A stretch of 64,000 nucleotides of DNA. Source: Dermatemys mawii. Lineage: Eukaryota > Chordata > Testudines > Dermatemydidae. The stretch spans positions 8,645,615 through 8,709,614 of the forward strand of contig ML677366.1 in NCBI GenBank assembly GCA_007922305.1, written 5' to 3'. The translations under genes were made by a program, and so were the position numbers. The notes under the pieces were generated by a model. The model saw only the letters and a program-made list of their open reading frames with translations. It made no database searches and was not told the DNA's origin. Of the stretch, positions 43,981-54,490 are shown in pieces. How positions within the stretch are numbered: the stretch's first letter is position 1; each line of letters opens with the position of its first letter.

Positions 43981-45619
43981 TCCTGTTGAACAGAATGGTG
44001 AACAGAACTGCTCAGACTTTGCGTTGACCCTGCTAACCACTTGCAGGCATTAATTCTTAATATTTTGGACAGAGACTCTTGACTTTTCAGATGGCTTCTC
44101 TTCCTCATTTATCAGTCTCATTTACTGGTATATTTTAACGGTGATGAGAGATTTACTGTCAATGTATTAGATACATTCATTCTGACTCATGCAAAATCCT
44201 AGTGCAAGTATCCAAATGTTGGCCACAGCTGTTAGCAGACAAAGGAGCGAGCCCTTATTATTTTTGTTAAACCTGACAGCTCACACATTTGAAAATCGCA
44301 TAATAATTTGCAGTTTAGCAGCTCTATTACCTCTTTGTACGATTTTCTCAGATGGGGGAAGGGGAACCAACTTGATATCAATCGTTCCCCTTGCCAATTC
44401 GGGGGGGGAACCCCCTGCCCCGCAACCTCTCATTTCAAATCAGCGGCACCTCTGCTTTGATCCAAAAGTCCACAGCTGGGAAGCTGACATGAAAGACTCA
44501 TGCTTCCCGTGCTCAAAGTAGTCTGCCTCCATTCCACCAAATTCACTCTCTGCTGTATACCTTTAACAAATTCTAGCAGAGTCACCTCTGTTCAGTTTTA
44601 GCAGAACCTTTTCCTCCCTGTCATTGAGGGAGCAGGCATATTAATCACACTCAGCCCTACTAACATTAACAATCCGTCAAAGTGGCCTAAGAGATGCTTC
44701 ATCTGTTGTAACTAGGAAATTCCCCTGAAGACCTGCTGATTTGTCCTGGCACTTCTGCCTGTAGGACAAAACAGACAGAAACCACATTTCCCCCTCTTTT
44801 TCTTTTCCATTTTTTCAACCCTTCTTTCTTTTCTGCAGTAGCTCAGAGCTTATTGAGCATGAACGACATTTTCGCTGAAAGAAATGCTTACCCAATGTTA
44901 TCTCTTTCATGGTACATGGGTCTTTACTGTTAATGACATCAGGCTAGGGGTCGTTAAAAGTTCCTTTTGCAATAATGCCAGCAAGTCAGTACAGTGACTC
45001 TGTGATTCTGGTGCCTTGCCATATTTTGACAACCTGTGTTCTACTCTTCCTTAAAGTATTTAACCATCAAAAAAGGTAAAAATCCCAGTTTCAGCTGGCC
45101 ACAAAGGGTGAACTTTCACCTCTGAATGGATCAGTCCTAAGCAGGCTGTTTGGAATGGGTACTACATGTGATCTACCTACGATAACACTATAAATCACAA
45201 TTTTTTCATAGTATGCGTTGCTGATGGAACAAATCACACATGCTGTATCATGCATTGTTTTTTTAACTGATCATTATCATATATGGCAATAGTGGTTCTA
45301 ATTCACTGTCACCCTGAACATTATATCATCATTGACCCCGGTGCAAAAAAAGTATAAAACAGCACCAAATCAGAAGGAATGTATTTTGCATCCACTCTGC
45401 ACTGGCATAAATAACTGCATGAAGTGCAAGGTATGGTGCATGATATCCAGAATTTCTTGTCAATATATTAATACTAGGACCTACTTCGTCTGATTTGCTA
45501 CACAGAAATTGGAGACAGAGTCTGCCTAATTACACTCCACTCTCAGGCATAGTATCTGAGGCTATAAGTACTTATTAGGCAGTTTAATCGATGCTGGTGC
45601 TAGCTGAGGATCATTCCCT
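43981..45619. other. unique sequence, no gene supported
   Basis: A 110-codon plus frame at 44189-44521 (starting MQNPSASIQMLATAVSRQRS) has no family I recognise and crosses a G/C homopolymer near 44400. I see no repeat family. Confidence 0.4.
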
Positions 45620-45840
45620 ATGATACATTCCCTAGTGTTTTGTCTAATTTTGATTTAAGAGTCCCATGTGCCTGGATGTCTATCACTTCCACATGGGAGA
45701 CTATTCCAGGGTCTAATCCATCTCACTGTCAGCATTTGTCTTTATATTCAGTAGGGATGGGAGGAAATCAGACAGTTCAAGTGTTTGTGACCCTTTCAGA
45801 CTACTCTTATAGTTTTCAAAGCTAGCTAGAACTCGCAAAT
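45620..45840 (-). mobile_element. ancient CR1/L3-like LINE fragment
   Basis: TTTTGTCTAATTTTGATTTAAG (45638), TCACTTCCACATGGGAGACTATTCCAGG (key run TGGGAGACTATTCCAGGGTC) and CATCTCACTGTCAGCATTTG match an old CR1/L3 ORF2 end read on the minus strand. The frame is destroyed. Confidence 0.5.
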
Positions 45841-46021
45841 AGAGGTTGCTAGAAAAGAAGAATTCCATTCTTCAAAAAAATGTGAGGTTTCAATGTTTGT
45901 TTTCATTATGCACTTGAATGAAAACTAGAGCTTTTCAACTTTTTTTTTGAAAGAGAGTGAACCACCTCAGAACAACCAATTGTGGGAGACCCATGTGGAA
46001 ATCACTGCTGTGCCTGGCTAA

Positions 46022-46085
46022 GGGAACAGACTTGAACCTGAATCTTGCGCACTCCAATGGAGTGCCCTAACCGTGGGGCTATTGG
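46022..46085 (-). mobile_element. tRNA-derived SINE head
   Basis: On the minus strand, TAGCCCCACGGTTAGGGCA (A box region) and CAGGTTCAAGTCTG (B box region) are spaced as in a tRNA gene. The body is not recognisable, so this is the head of a MIR-like or other tRNA SINE, not a functional tRNA gene. Confidence 0.55.
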
Positions 46086-46429
46086 CAAGTAGGGTAGCAT
46101 ATATATATAATTCCCCACCAGCTCTATTCACAGGTCCTTTTTCCTGTAACTTAAACTCTCCCCACCTCTTACAGATAATTTATAAAAGCAAAACAAATTT
46201 CAAGCTAAAGGGAAGTCTGACTGTATTAAGGATAGAAGAATCATCCCTCTACCCCACAAGAGCTAGAATGGCATGCGTTACCTACTATTTATGATGGATA
46301 GATACTGTGCCTTAACCCAATAATGTTGAACATCAGAGTCCACAACGTTTGAGTGGCTTTGAAACTAGGCCAAACAAATTCATCTGGTCATCATCTTTTG
46401 CCTCCATTTTCTCCATCTTAATTCCATTC

Positions 46430-46790
46430 ATTTACTCCCAATTTAGCCCTAAAGAATTCCCTTCTTTGGCTCTTACCCCCATTCAAATATTTTTAGTTAG
46501 AAGGCCTTAGGCTTGCTAAGCTTATACCCATCTTACTCTTTTCTCATAAATTCATTTCTGCAAGCCCCATTTTGCTTGTGCTTTTCTGAATTTCTCTAGT
46601 ATGTCTTCCTAGTAATGAAGTGATTAAAAATTCATGCACTATTTCAGGTGTGGTACCACCAGACCTCTACGGAGAGAGCCTTCCTCCTTGTATTTCCTAG
46701 TTGCTCCATGGTATGATATATGTACTTATACCCAAAACTGCCTATGGCTTTGCACTTTTTTGCTTCTACATTGCACTTCAATATTACACT
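46430..46790 (-). mobile_element. ancient CR1 LINE fragment
   Basis: TTTCAGGTGTGGTACCACCAG (46643), CTCTACGGAGAGAGCC (46664) and TTTTTTGCTTCTACATTGCACTTC (46756) follow the CR1 order 'caggtgtggtctcaccag … ttttttgctgccacattgca', on the minus strand. Highly diverged. Confidence 0.6.
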
Positions 46791-47084
46791 ATAGGACATG
46801 TATATTCCAGAAGTCCTGGCTTTTTAGACAGCATCAGTAATTGCCCCAGGAGGCAAATACATACCAATACAACAAAGAAAAAATGCCTCTTTTCAAGCCA
46901 TTGTACAGGATGTTCTTGCTGGCATTGCTTAAAACTAAGCATTTATTTATTTGGTCATATATAAGTAAGGTAATTTTATCTTTGCTATGAGTATATACTG
47001 GTGAGTTAAAATAATTAAAATACCACTCTTTAAAATGATAGTTAGTCCCATGCCTTTCCATAGCTCAGTGTGTCTGACAAAGCA

Positions 47085-47250
47085 GGGTAAATGTCAAGAT
47101 CCTCATTTTACAGGTCAGGAGACTGAGGCATGCCAGGGTGAAATAAGTACCCTAAGGTCACCTGGTGAGTCAGTGACAGAGCCAAGAATAGAACACAGAG
47201 CTCCTCACCTCAGCACCATGTCCTATCCACTGGACAATGCTACCTGATGC
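47085..47250 (-). mobile_element. MIR SINE
   Basis: CTCATTTTACAGGTCAGGAGACTGAGGCA (47102-47130; core), CCTAAGGTCACCTGGTGAGTC (47151), GACAGAGCCAAGAATAGAAC (47175) and CATGTCCTATCCACTGGACAATGC (47217) give nearly the whole MIR on the minus strand. Confidence 0.88.
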
Positions 47251-47289
47251 TTACTAAAGGCTCAATTCAGTAGCCTTTAAGCACAGCAG

Positions 47290-47383
47290 AGAGACAAGGT
47301 CGGTGAGGTGATATCTTTTATTGGACCGACTTCTGCTGGTGATAGAGACAAGCTTTTGAGCTCACACAGAGCTCTTTGAGTCA
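47290..47383 (+). repeat. dispersed repeat 'gagacaaggtcggtga'
   Basis: GAGACAAGGTCGGTGAGGTG, ATATCTTTTATTGGACCGAC, GACAAGCTTTTGAGCTCACAC and AGAGCTCTTTGAG form a very common turtle repeat. A truncated copy is at 16744. It contains a complementary GAGCTC pair and no coding frame. Its class is not decided by this sequence. Confidence 0.75.
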
Positions 47384-47624
47384 CTGTAGTTAAGGTTGTA
47401 GGACTGAACTCATATTTTCTAATTTTGTATAAAACTTAATCATGAGCCTCAAGTAGGTAGCAGAAAATCACAAACTACAGTTTAGATACTAAAGACTCCA
47501 ATTTCCCTTGGAGACTTGCAATTCTAACCAAAAAAAAAAGTCACTAACTGGGAATAAGAGGAGCTAAGGAAAAGAAGAAGCAAAAATGACAGAAGAGAAC
47601 CCAGTCAGAAAGACCTCACAGCAA

Positions 47625-47700
47625 TGGTGACATCCTGGCTCAATTGAAGTCAGTGGGAATTTTGCTGTTGACTTCAATGAGGCCAGGACTTTTCCCCGAG
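47625..47700. repeat. short palindromic dispersed repeat
   Basis: CCTGGCTCAATTGAAGTCAG (47633) and TTGACTTCAATGAGGCCAGG (47670) are inverted arms around GGGAATTTTGC. Confidence 0.7.
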
Positions 47701-48401
47701 CCTTGAAGAAAACCACAATGGTATCTCCAAGGAAGAGCTTCTATAGCATTTCTTGAGCAGAGAAGTCCCTAGCCCTGGCCATTTCAGATATAATCTTAGC
47801 ACAGAGAGCCAGGGACATCCTGATGTCAGGTAGAGTTGTCACTCTGTATCTGAGGAGATCAACTGCAATGAGAGTCCCATCTACAGAGAGACTATGGGAT
47901 CAGTGTGTCTATAAAGCTGCCTACTCCCACCTCCTGCTGTTGGGAATGGCTGATGGAATTATGACACTGTTCAGGTAGGATGCAGAAAAAATGGCCTCTC
48001 TCATAGAAGTATGTGGATTTGTCTACACCCTTCAATTTACAGTTCTTGTGTAATAGTGTACAGCCACAGTCTTGCAAGAAGTTCAGACCTCGTGTAGCAT
48101 GAGACAAATTAAAAGCACTGAGCAGCTTGTGGGAAGAAGGATCAGTCCCCATATGCTTACTAGAGTCTGTCCTGATGAATGTTCTCAGCTCTCATTAATT
48201 TGGGTGTTCCTTGGCACCCTCCCATCCACCTATTGATGCAACCTGACCCTATTCAGCTTGTGATGACTGAGAGAGACTCAGCACAGTGTGATATGGCTCC
48301 AGATAGGCACGAAGTAGTGTATTTATGTTGTTCTTTTTAAGAGTGCCAAAATGCAACATACTGTCTGCTAGTAGAATAAAGTGGCAGGGAACAAATGCAT
48401 T

Positions 48402-48540
48402 TAGGCCCTGATTCAGCAAAACACTGAAGCATATGTCTAACTTTAAGCATGTGCTTAAATCGCCTTGACGTCACTTGGATTTAAGCACATGCTCAAAATT
48501 AAGCTCTGTGTTTTGGTGAACTGGGGTCTCACCTAGATAC
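48402..48540. mobile_element. palindromic MITE, 'gattcagcaaa…' family
   Basis: Left arm GGCCCTGATTCAGCAAAACAC (48403) … TTTAAGCATGTGCTTAAATC (48441), right arm GATTTAAGCACATGCTC (48478) … TTTTGGTGAACTGGGGTC (48512). The arms are clear imperfect inverted repeats across ~140 bp. No target duplication is evident. A more decayed copy is at 24200-24345. Confidence 0.75.
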
Positions 48541-49190
48541 AAGAGGAACATCAGGTTCTAAAAGATAGTGCTCTAGTCAGAGTTTTTCTTTTGTACTATT
48601 CCACACCCTGGGAATTAAGGTCTGAATTCACAGGGTTAAAAAGTTGGCACTTTAGCACAGATTAGGCCTATGGTATTTTATTTTTTAAAATAAATAAATG
48701 AATAAATAATTCTTGAATGATCAGAATGAAAGGCCTTTGTATCTCTGAAGAGTCTGGATAGCCAACTTCATCATTAATCCTCCAAAGTTAAGGATTTCTC
48801 CAGTTCAGAACCTCTCAAACTCTGATCCCTGGATGAAAGTAGCTCACAAAGCCTTCCCGGGCAGTCCAAGGTGTGAAACCAAGCAATGAGGGATTCAGAT
48901 GTTAAAAGGGAAGGTGGTCTGTACATAAGCCTGTTGGCAAAAGAGAGGTCCACAGAATGCCAAGCGAGGAACAGCTGCTGTGGCCGATACATTATGCTGT
49001 TTAACATTTTCTCAACAAAATGGTTAAGATTGTAACAGTGAATAAGCAACCTCAAAAGCTACAAGAGAATTGCTTTGACTGTGGATTTAATTTCACTAGT
49101 TCTCCTGCGCAAGTCAACCCCCTGCCCCTGCATCCCCCCCACAAAAAAAAGCTTAAACTAGAACTAAAATTTCTAATCATTCTTGAATAG
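48541..49190. other. unassigned sequence
   Basis: No gene or repeat recognised, apart from AATAAATGAATAAAT-type simple sequence near 48690-48710. Confidence 0.4.
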
Positions 49191-49697
49191 AAGATATTGA
49201 TGCACACACTACAGAAGAAGGCAACAAAAACGATTAAGGGTATGGAACAGCTTCCATATGAGAAGAGATTAATAAGACTGAGACTTTTCAGCATGGAAAA
49301 GAGACGATTAAGGGAGGACTATAAAATCATGACTGGTGTGGAGAAAGTAAATAAGGAAGTGTTATTTACTCCTTCTCATAATACAAGAACTAGGAGTTAC
49401 CAAATGAACTTAATAGGCAGGAGGTTTAAAACAAATAAAAGGAAGTATTTCCAATGCACAGTCAATCCGTGGAAATCTTTGCCAGAGGATGTTGTGAAGG
49501 TCAAGATTATAACAGAGCTCAAAAAAGAACTGCATAAGTCCGTGGAGAATATGTACATTAATGGTTATTAGCCAGGATGGGCAGGTATGGTGTCCCTAAC
49601 CTTTTTTTGCCAGAAGCTGGGAATGGGCAACAGGGGATGGATCACTTGATGATTACCTGCTCTGTTCATTCCCTCTGAAGCACCTGGCATTGGCCAC
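49191..49697 (+). pseudogene. CR1 LINE ORF2 C-terminus and 3' UTR (first part)
   Basis: A frame without stops runs from 49200 to 49571 and encodes a CR1 ORF2 tail: [20 protein letters not shown], then [42 protein letters not shown] and [10 protein letters not shown]. Open reading over ~120 codons marks it as less decayed than 21268. The 3' UTR follows (GATGATTACCTGCTCTGTTC) until the insertion at 49710. It lacks the polymerase and endonuclease domains. Confidence 0.92.
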
Positions 49698-49709
49698 TGT
49701 CAGAAGACA

Positions 49710-50240
49710 GGTTTCAGAGTGGCAGCCATGTTAGACTGAATCGTCAAAAAGAATGAGTAGTACTTGTGGCACCTTAGAGACTAACAAATTTATTTGGGCA
49801 TAAGCTTTTGTGGCCTAAACCCACTTCATCAGATGCATGGAGGGGGAAATACAGTAGGAAGATATATATATATATATGTATATATATAGATATATATATA
49901 TACACACACGCAGAACATGAGAAGATGGGGGTTGCCATGGGAGTGGATGGGTCATTACACAAACTAAAACCATTTCCCCATGCTAATTTTGTCCCTACTG
50001 TTACTCACATCTTTTTGTCAACTGAAATGGGCCATCCTGATTATCACTACCTGCTGATAAAATCCCACCTATTTGTCTTGTTAGAGTTGGTATGGCAACC
50101 CACATCTTTTCATGTTCTCTGTATCTTCCTACTGTATTTCCCCCTTCATGCATCTGATGAAGTGGGTTTTAGCCCATGAAAGCTTATGCCCAAATAAATT
50201 TGTTAGTCTCTGAGGTGCCACAAGCACTCCTTGTTCTTTT
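49710..50240. mobile_element. 531-bp foldback element inserted in the CR1
   Basis: The element is bounded by a 12-bp duplication of CR1 sequence, TGTCAGAAGACA (49698-49709 and 50241-50252). Its left arm (49746-49940) and right arm (50085-50240) are inverted: TTGTGGCACCTTAGAGACTA, AACAAATTTATTTGGGCATA and ACTTCATCAGATGCATG occur on opposite strands in both. The left arm is split by a (TA)n expansion at 49861-49910, and AACATGAGAAGATGGGGGTTGC beyond it still pairs with the right arm. The 5' end carries about 36 extra bases starting GTTTCAGAGTGGCAGCC. The loop has no coding frame; 49808-50179 plus and 49774-49962 minus are shadows. Confidence 0.85.
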
Positions 50241-50252
50241 TGTCAGAAGACA

Positions 50253-50325
50253 AGATATTGGGATAGCTGGACCTTTGGTCTGACCCAGTATGGGTGTTTT
50301 TATGATCTGATGTTCACTTGCTGAA
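50253..50325 (+). mobile_element. CR1 LINE 3' UTR (end of the interrupted copy)
   Basis: AGATATTGGGATAGCTGGACC and TTTGGTCTGACCCAGTATGG continue the copy at 49191-49697, ending near GTTTTTATGATCTGATG. Confidence 0.88.
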
Positions 50326-50379
50326 TCTCTTCAGGAAAGAGAGTCAAAGTACTCTCAACTTCTATTAACTCCAGTGAGA

Positions 50380-50577
50380 ATCACAGAATATCAGGGTTGG
50401 AAGGGACCTCAGAAGATCATCTAGTTCAACCTCCTGCTCAAAGCAGGACCAATCCCCCACTAAACCATCCAACAGACTAGTGCCCCATATCCCTAAATGA
50501 CCTTCTCAAGAATTGAGCTCACAACCCTGGGTTTAGCAGGCCAGTGCTCAAACCACTGAGCTAAGCCTCCCTCCCCT
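50380..50577 (-). mobile_element. tRNA-derived SINE, tortoise Pol III (Cry) type
   Basis: The minus strand reads GCTTAGCTCAGTGGTTTGAG (A box region), CTGGCCTGCTAAACCCAGGG, TTGTGAGCTCAATTCTTGAG (B box region), then the body and the CR1-like tail CTTCCAACCCTGATATTCTG with a terminal ATTCTGTGATT. The copy is less diverged from its relatives than the one at 650-837. Confidence 0.88.
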
Positions 50578-50941
50578 AGAATGGTGAGTGCCCATGGTAT
50601 TCACCACTACTTAGGGTGTGGCCTTATTATTTATTCTACTTATATCTGTAAGATCATGATTCCACCTCCCCACCCCATCCCCAAGAAAAAATAAATAAAA
50701 AGAGCCAAATGTCCTCCTCACAAAAACAACCCCAGCAACGGGAACTAATTTGGTAGTAGCCTCAGAAAAGAAGCAAAGTAGCGAGAGGGGTGGGGGAAAG
50801 GGAGACATTGTCCTCAGGGCAAGGCTGAAACAAACTACCAGGGAAATCTGAGGGAAACTTGCACTGCTACTGGCTGTGTTCAGGGGATGACAGGATGCCT
50901 TTACCCCAAGGACTGTCAGTTTGGCACTTTTCACACACACC
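50578..50941. other. unassigned sequence
   Basis: No gene seen. The minus frame 50611-50940 has no recognisable domain. Confidence 0.4.
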
Positions 50942-51062
50942 TAGGGTGACCAGACAGCAGATGTGAAAAATCAGGATGGGGCAGAGGGTAACAGGAGCCT
51001 ATAGAAGAAAAAGACCAAAAATCAGGACTGTCCCTATAAAATCGGAACATCTAGTCACCCTA
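50942..51062. mobile_element. 121-bp hAT-like MITE
   Basis: TAGGGTGACCAGAC at the left and CTAGTCACCCTA at the right are inverted ends. The flanks CACACACC (50934-50941) and CACACACT (51063-51070) agree at 7 of 8 bases. Inside, GATGTGAAAAATCAGGA pairs with the reverse of AAAATCAGGACTGTCCC-type sequence. The size of the duplication points to hAT, but the flank is a CA repeat, so the match is weaker evidence than usual. Confidence 0.75.
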
Positions 51063-51070
51063 CACACACT

Positions 51071-52589
51071 AAATTCACTTAAAAATTGTAAGAAGTGGTA
51101 TTGTTAATTCTTTTCACCTTTTCTTTCCCTCTAAGGCTATTGCAGGCCACTGAGAAAGAAAACAAAAGCGAGGGAGAGAGACACACACAACTCAGAGAGT
51201 ACTTTAGAGTTATCTTTCAAGTACTAAGTGACAAGAATTAAAAATACTGACTTCTCTGCTATTTTTAAAGCATGGGCTAGTAATATATGGCCCAGATAAC
51301 ACTATATTTTCTTTAGTAAACCAAACTGTATTTAATTGACATAACTGAGTGGGAGGATTAGCTTTTATACAAACACCGACATTTTATTCTATTGCCATTG
51401 TCTCAGGAGAGCTCCGCTCATATATTTCTTTTAATGTGACATTGCAAATAGGTCATTGTCAGTCATACACTCAGGAAGAGTACTTAGATGTTTAGATTGA
51501 ATTGATTTTTGTCTTTAAAAATACTGAAAGCACTGATGTGACTGATGGTTGTTTGGATGAATAATTTTTAACCTGGGCCTGCAAACAACATCTGACTCAA
51601 TTATAATTATCACTCTATTTTGTTGCTGCATATACTTCTTAAAGGAGGATGTGGAGGGAGATCAACATCTTGTGGGGATTGAGGAGTAGTGACATGATCC
51701 CTAATTTAAAGGACCATATGTTGTGCAACTGACTCACTACTTTTTGAGGTGGGCATTGGGAGTAAAACTCTATGAAGTGAACCTCAAGGAGCTTCTTTGG
51801 TCTTCTGTTTCCCTCTGATGATTTTTTTCCATGAGAAGATACACTATGCCCCAGTGTTATCAATGCTCTTTCCAGAGATAGGGCCAAATTCAACCCTGAC
51901 AAAGCAGGTACAACTTCTATCTAAAGGTAGAAACATATCAGCCTCTACCTGGTACCATAGGCTCTGAATTCCACCCTATTCTGCTGCAGTGAAAATGAGA
52001 GTCCAATAGGTGGTGGTGGGTGGGGGTGGGGGGGATGAAGTCCTTTGGAAGGTTAATTGAAAGGTATGCCAAGGTAACTCACAAAATTATTGGCCCGATA
52101 CTGTATGTTTCCAGTCTGTAAAACCTAATCTATCTGGACAGTTCATATTTCAAGTATGAATTGTAAGGAGTACTTCAACTCACATGGCCCATCTCCTGCC
52201 CTGCACCGTCACGAAATCCTGCTCTGTGTAGTGCATGGAGTGAGGTGTCGCTTTCTTTCAGTGCAACAAGATAATATACCGCCTTAGGATTATTATTGTT
52301 TGGGGCTCCAAGTGAACACTACCTGCCAACAAAGGGGTCAGGGTCTGTCAGCAGAGAGGCCAGGCCCTGCACATATGATATACTCTGTCAGATGTGTTAG
52401 AGGAAGGTGCTTGCTGCTGCAGCAGCGAGTCAAAGTGATAAAGCGTGCCCCACTGAGTGCAAAACCCCAGCTTGCCCCAACGCACCATGTTGTGTGTTAG
52501 CAGGGTAACTCGAGGACCCATTCAGTGACCAGAACCCCAAACTGCATAAGGCCAAGGGTGTACTGAGACCACAGCCTATCATGCTGATC
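51071..52589. other. mostly unique sequence
   Basis: No gene recognised. GGGCCAAATTCAACCCTGAC at 51885 followed by decayed palindromic sequence may be half of an element like 39361. The rest is unassigned. Confidence 0.4.
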
Positions 52590-52772
52590 CGTATTGTCTC
52601 CTTGTTTCCTCGTATTCTTCCGTCAGGCTGTCTAGATTTGTCGGTTGCATCTTGCCTTATACTTAGACTGTAAGCTCTCTGGGAAGAGAAGTCATTTCGT
52701 TCCGTGTTTGTACAGCACAGTCCATGACGGGGACTCTTAAGCAAGACAATAATACAAATTATTAATAATAGT
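52590..52772 (+). mobile_element. L2-like LINE 3' tail
   Basis: TGTCTCCTTGTTTCCTCG (52595), CTTATACTTAGACTGTAAGC (52656), GTTTGTACAGCACAGTCCATG (52706) and AATAATACAAATTATTAATAA (52748) are the complete form of the tail interrupted at 22965-23485. Confidence 0.8.
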
Positions 52773-52885
52773 TTTTGTTCCTACATAAAGAAAAACATAG
52801 TACCAAAAAATGTCCTGCATATTTAGAATTCTGCAGTTCACTTTTAGACTGACAGGTTATACAGAGGGAGAAACTGCTTGGCCTA

Positions 52886-52970
52886 GATCTTCAGGATGCA
52901 TAAATCAATGTAGCTTTATTGATTTAAATGGAAATGCATCCAATCAGACCAGTTTAGAAACTAGCCCAAA
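52886..52970. repeat. short palindromic repeat (decayed)
   Basis: CTTCAGGATGCATAAATCAATG and TAGCTTTATTGATTTAAATGG with CCAATCAGACCAGTTT are the remains of the 'ggtgtaaat' family. Confidence 0.4.
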
Positions 52971-53924
52971 GTTCTTACACAGAGTCTCAGTGTTGTCAAC
53001 TCTTCGAATTTTACCATGAGTCTTGCAATCTTTGGTGGCTTTCCTAAAGCCCAGGCTCTTGGACCTTTTGAGATCATATGAGAACCTCACCTTTCATTTC
53101 CAAAATAAAATAAAATGTAAGTTTCTAGCCATTATGGTTGTGGAGAAACTCTTAAAAATGTGACTCAAATGAAACATAAAGGCTCAAACTCCACAGAGCG
53201 CATAAAAAGAATACAAAATTTATCATTTTTTAGAAAGTCTCATGATTTTCAGTCAATCTCATGAAACCATGGAAGGAATGTAAGAAGACAGTAACACACA
53301 CAGAAAAATGGCATTCAAATAAGGTGCCAGGGCAGCCTGATGCTCACAAAAATGCTGCTGGATCTTTAGGGTCTAATTTGCTAACAGATACAAATCTGAA
53401 TACCTTTCTGGCATTACCACCTGAACACAGAGGTAACAGAATTCACACCCACAAAACATATTTGTCCAAAAGGGATTTACACATATCCCCTCTCGATGTT
53501 TTTGCATCGGGTCCTTCAGCGCCACAAGAGGTAGGGATCACACTTTGTTATCTCATATTCCAAACATGTATCATATTTTTCAGGCTACCCACAAATGGAC
53601 CAAATCTTTTTCTGTGTTATTGAAGCATTAGACAGTTTTGCACCAGTGGACCAGCCTTCCCTGGCCTCAGGCAGATGTCCACAGAATAAGGGCATTCTTG
53701 GTTGGCATATACCATTGTAGCAGATCCTATACCCCTTTCCTTTCCTGCCACTGGGGTAAGGAATGTGATATAGAAAGCAAAATGGCTGTCTAGTGTCTTA
53801 GGGAGCCCCAGCAACGGCTCTTAGGTTGCTCTCATATGTGCAATTGGATTGGCCTAGACCAAAGCAACCCAGCACCGGCAGTGCGCAAAGATGGTTTAAA
53901 CTCACTTTCACACCCCATAGAGAG

Positions 53925-54012
53925 GATCCTCAGTTGGTGTAAAATGGTGGAACTCCATTGACTTCAATACAGCTAAGCCAACTGACGTGAGATGAGAGGA
54001 TCTGACCCCACA
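53925..54012. repeat. short palindromic dispersed repeat
   Basis: CCTCAGTTGGTGTAAAATGG (53930) and AGCCAACTGACGTGAGATGAGAGG (53976) are arms around AACTCCATTGACTTCAATAC. Confidence 0.6.
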
Positions 54013-54089
54013 TCTTCAGCTGGGCCAAAAGCTCCACAAACACAGCTGAGGAGTAGCCCAACTAACATTTGGGCCTTTAAACAATCCCC

Positions 54090-54490
54090 TTTTTACAAAC
54101 CCATCTCCGCACTCAGTCACAGGCGATTTGAATTCTCAGCACATTTTTTGACTTAAAATAAAAGATTAAATTAAGATAATACCAAGCATCTGTGTGATTT
54201 TCTACACCTCGTCATCTCCCTTCAGCGAATCTGGAGACGAGCCGTTCCGTTAGAAATACTGAAAACCTTTTGTTGATATCATAGCGCTGACAAGTGTAAT
54301 AGTGACAGCAACATCATACGAAATTATAACAGGAATCGTCCTTTCAGCAGTATGTCTTGACAAATTGGACGTACAGATTCCTGCTATTTACTGAAAGGTA
54401 GCGTGGCATCACTTATTCTTTTTGTTGTGTTTTTTTCTTTGGTCTTTAACAGGTGCTAATTATTGAGCTTCAAATAGTGTAAAATATAAC
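54090..54490. other. candidate conserved non-coding element
   Basis: A 400-bp AT-rich block without simple repeats or recognisable transposon, containing TTAAATTAAGATAATACC, ATCATAGCGCTGACAAGTG and AATAGTGACAGCAACATC. TGACAG is a Meis/Tgif-type core, and TAAT cores are present. The block contains no open frame of note. I mark it as a candidate only, as conservation cannot be seen from one sequence. Confidence 0.3.

Noticed and set aside
44189..44521. 110-codon plus frame
   Set aside because: No recognised family, crosses G/C homopolymers, no splice or promoter context to support it.
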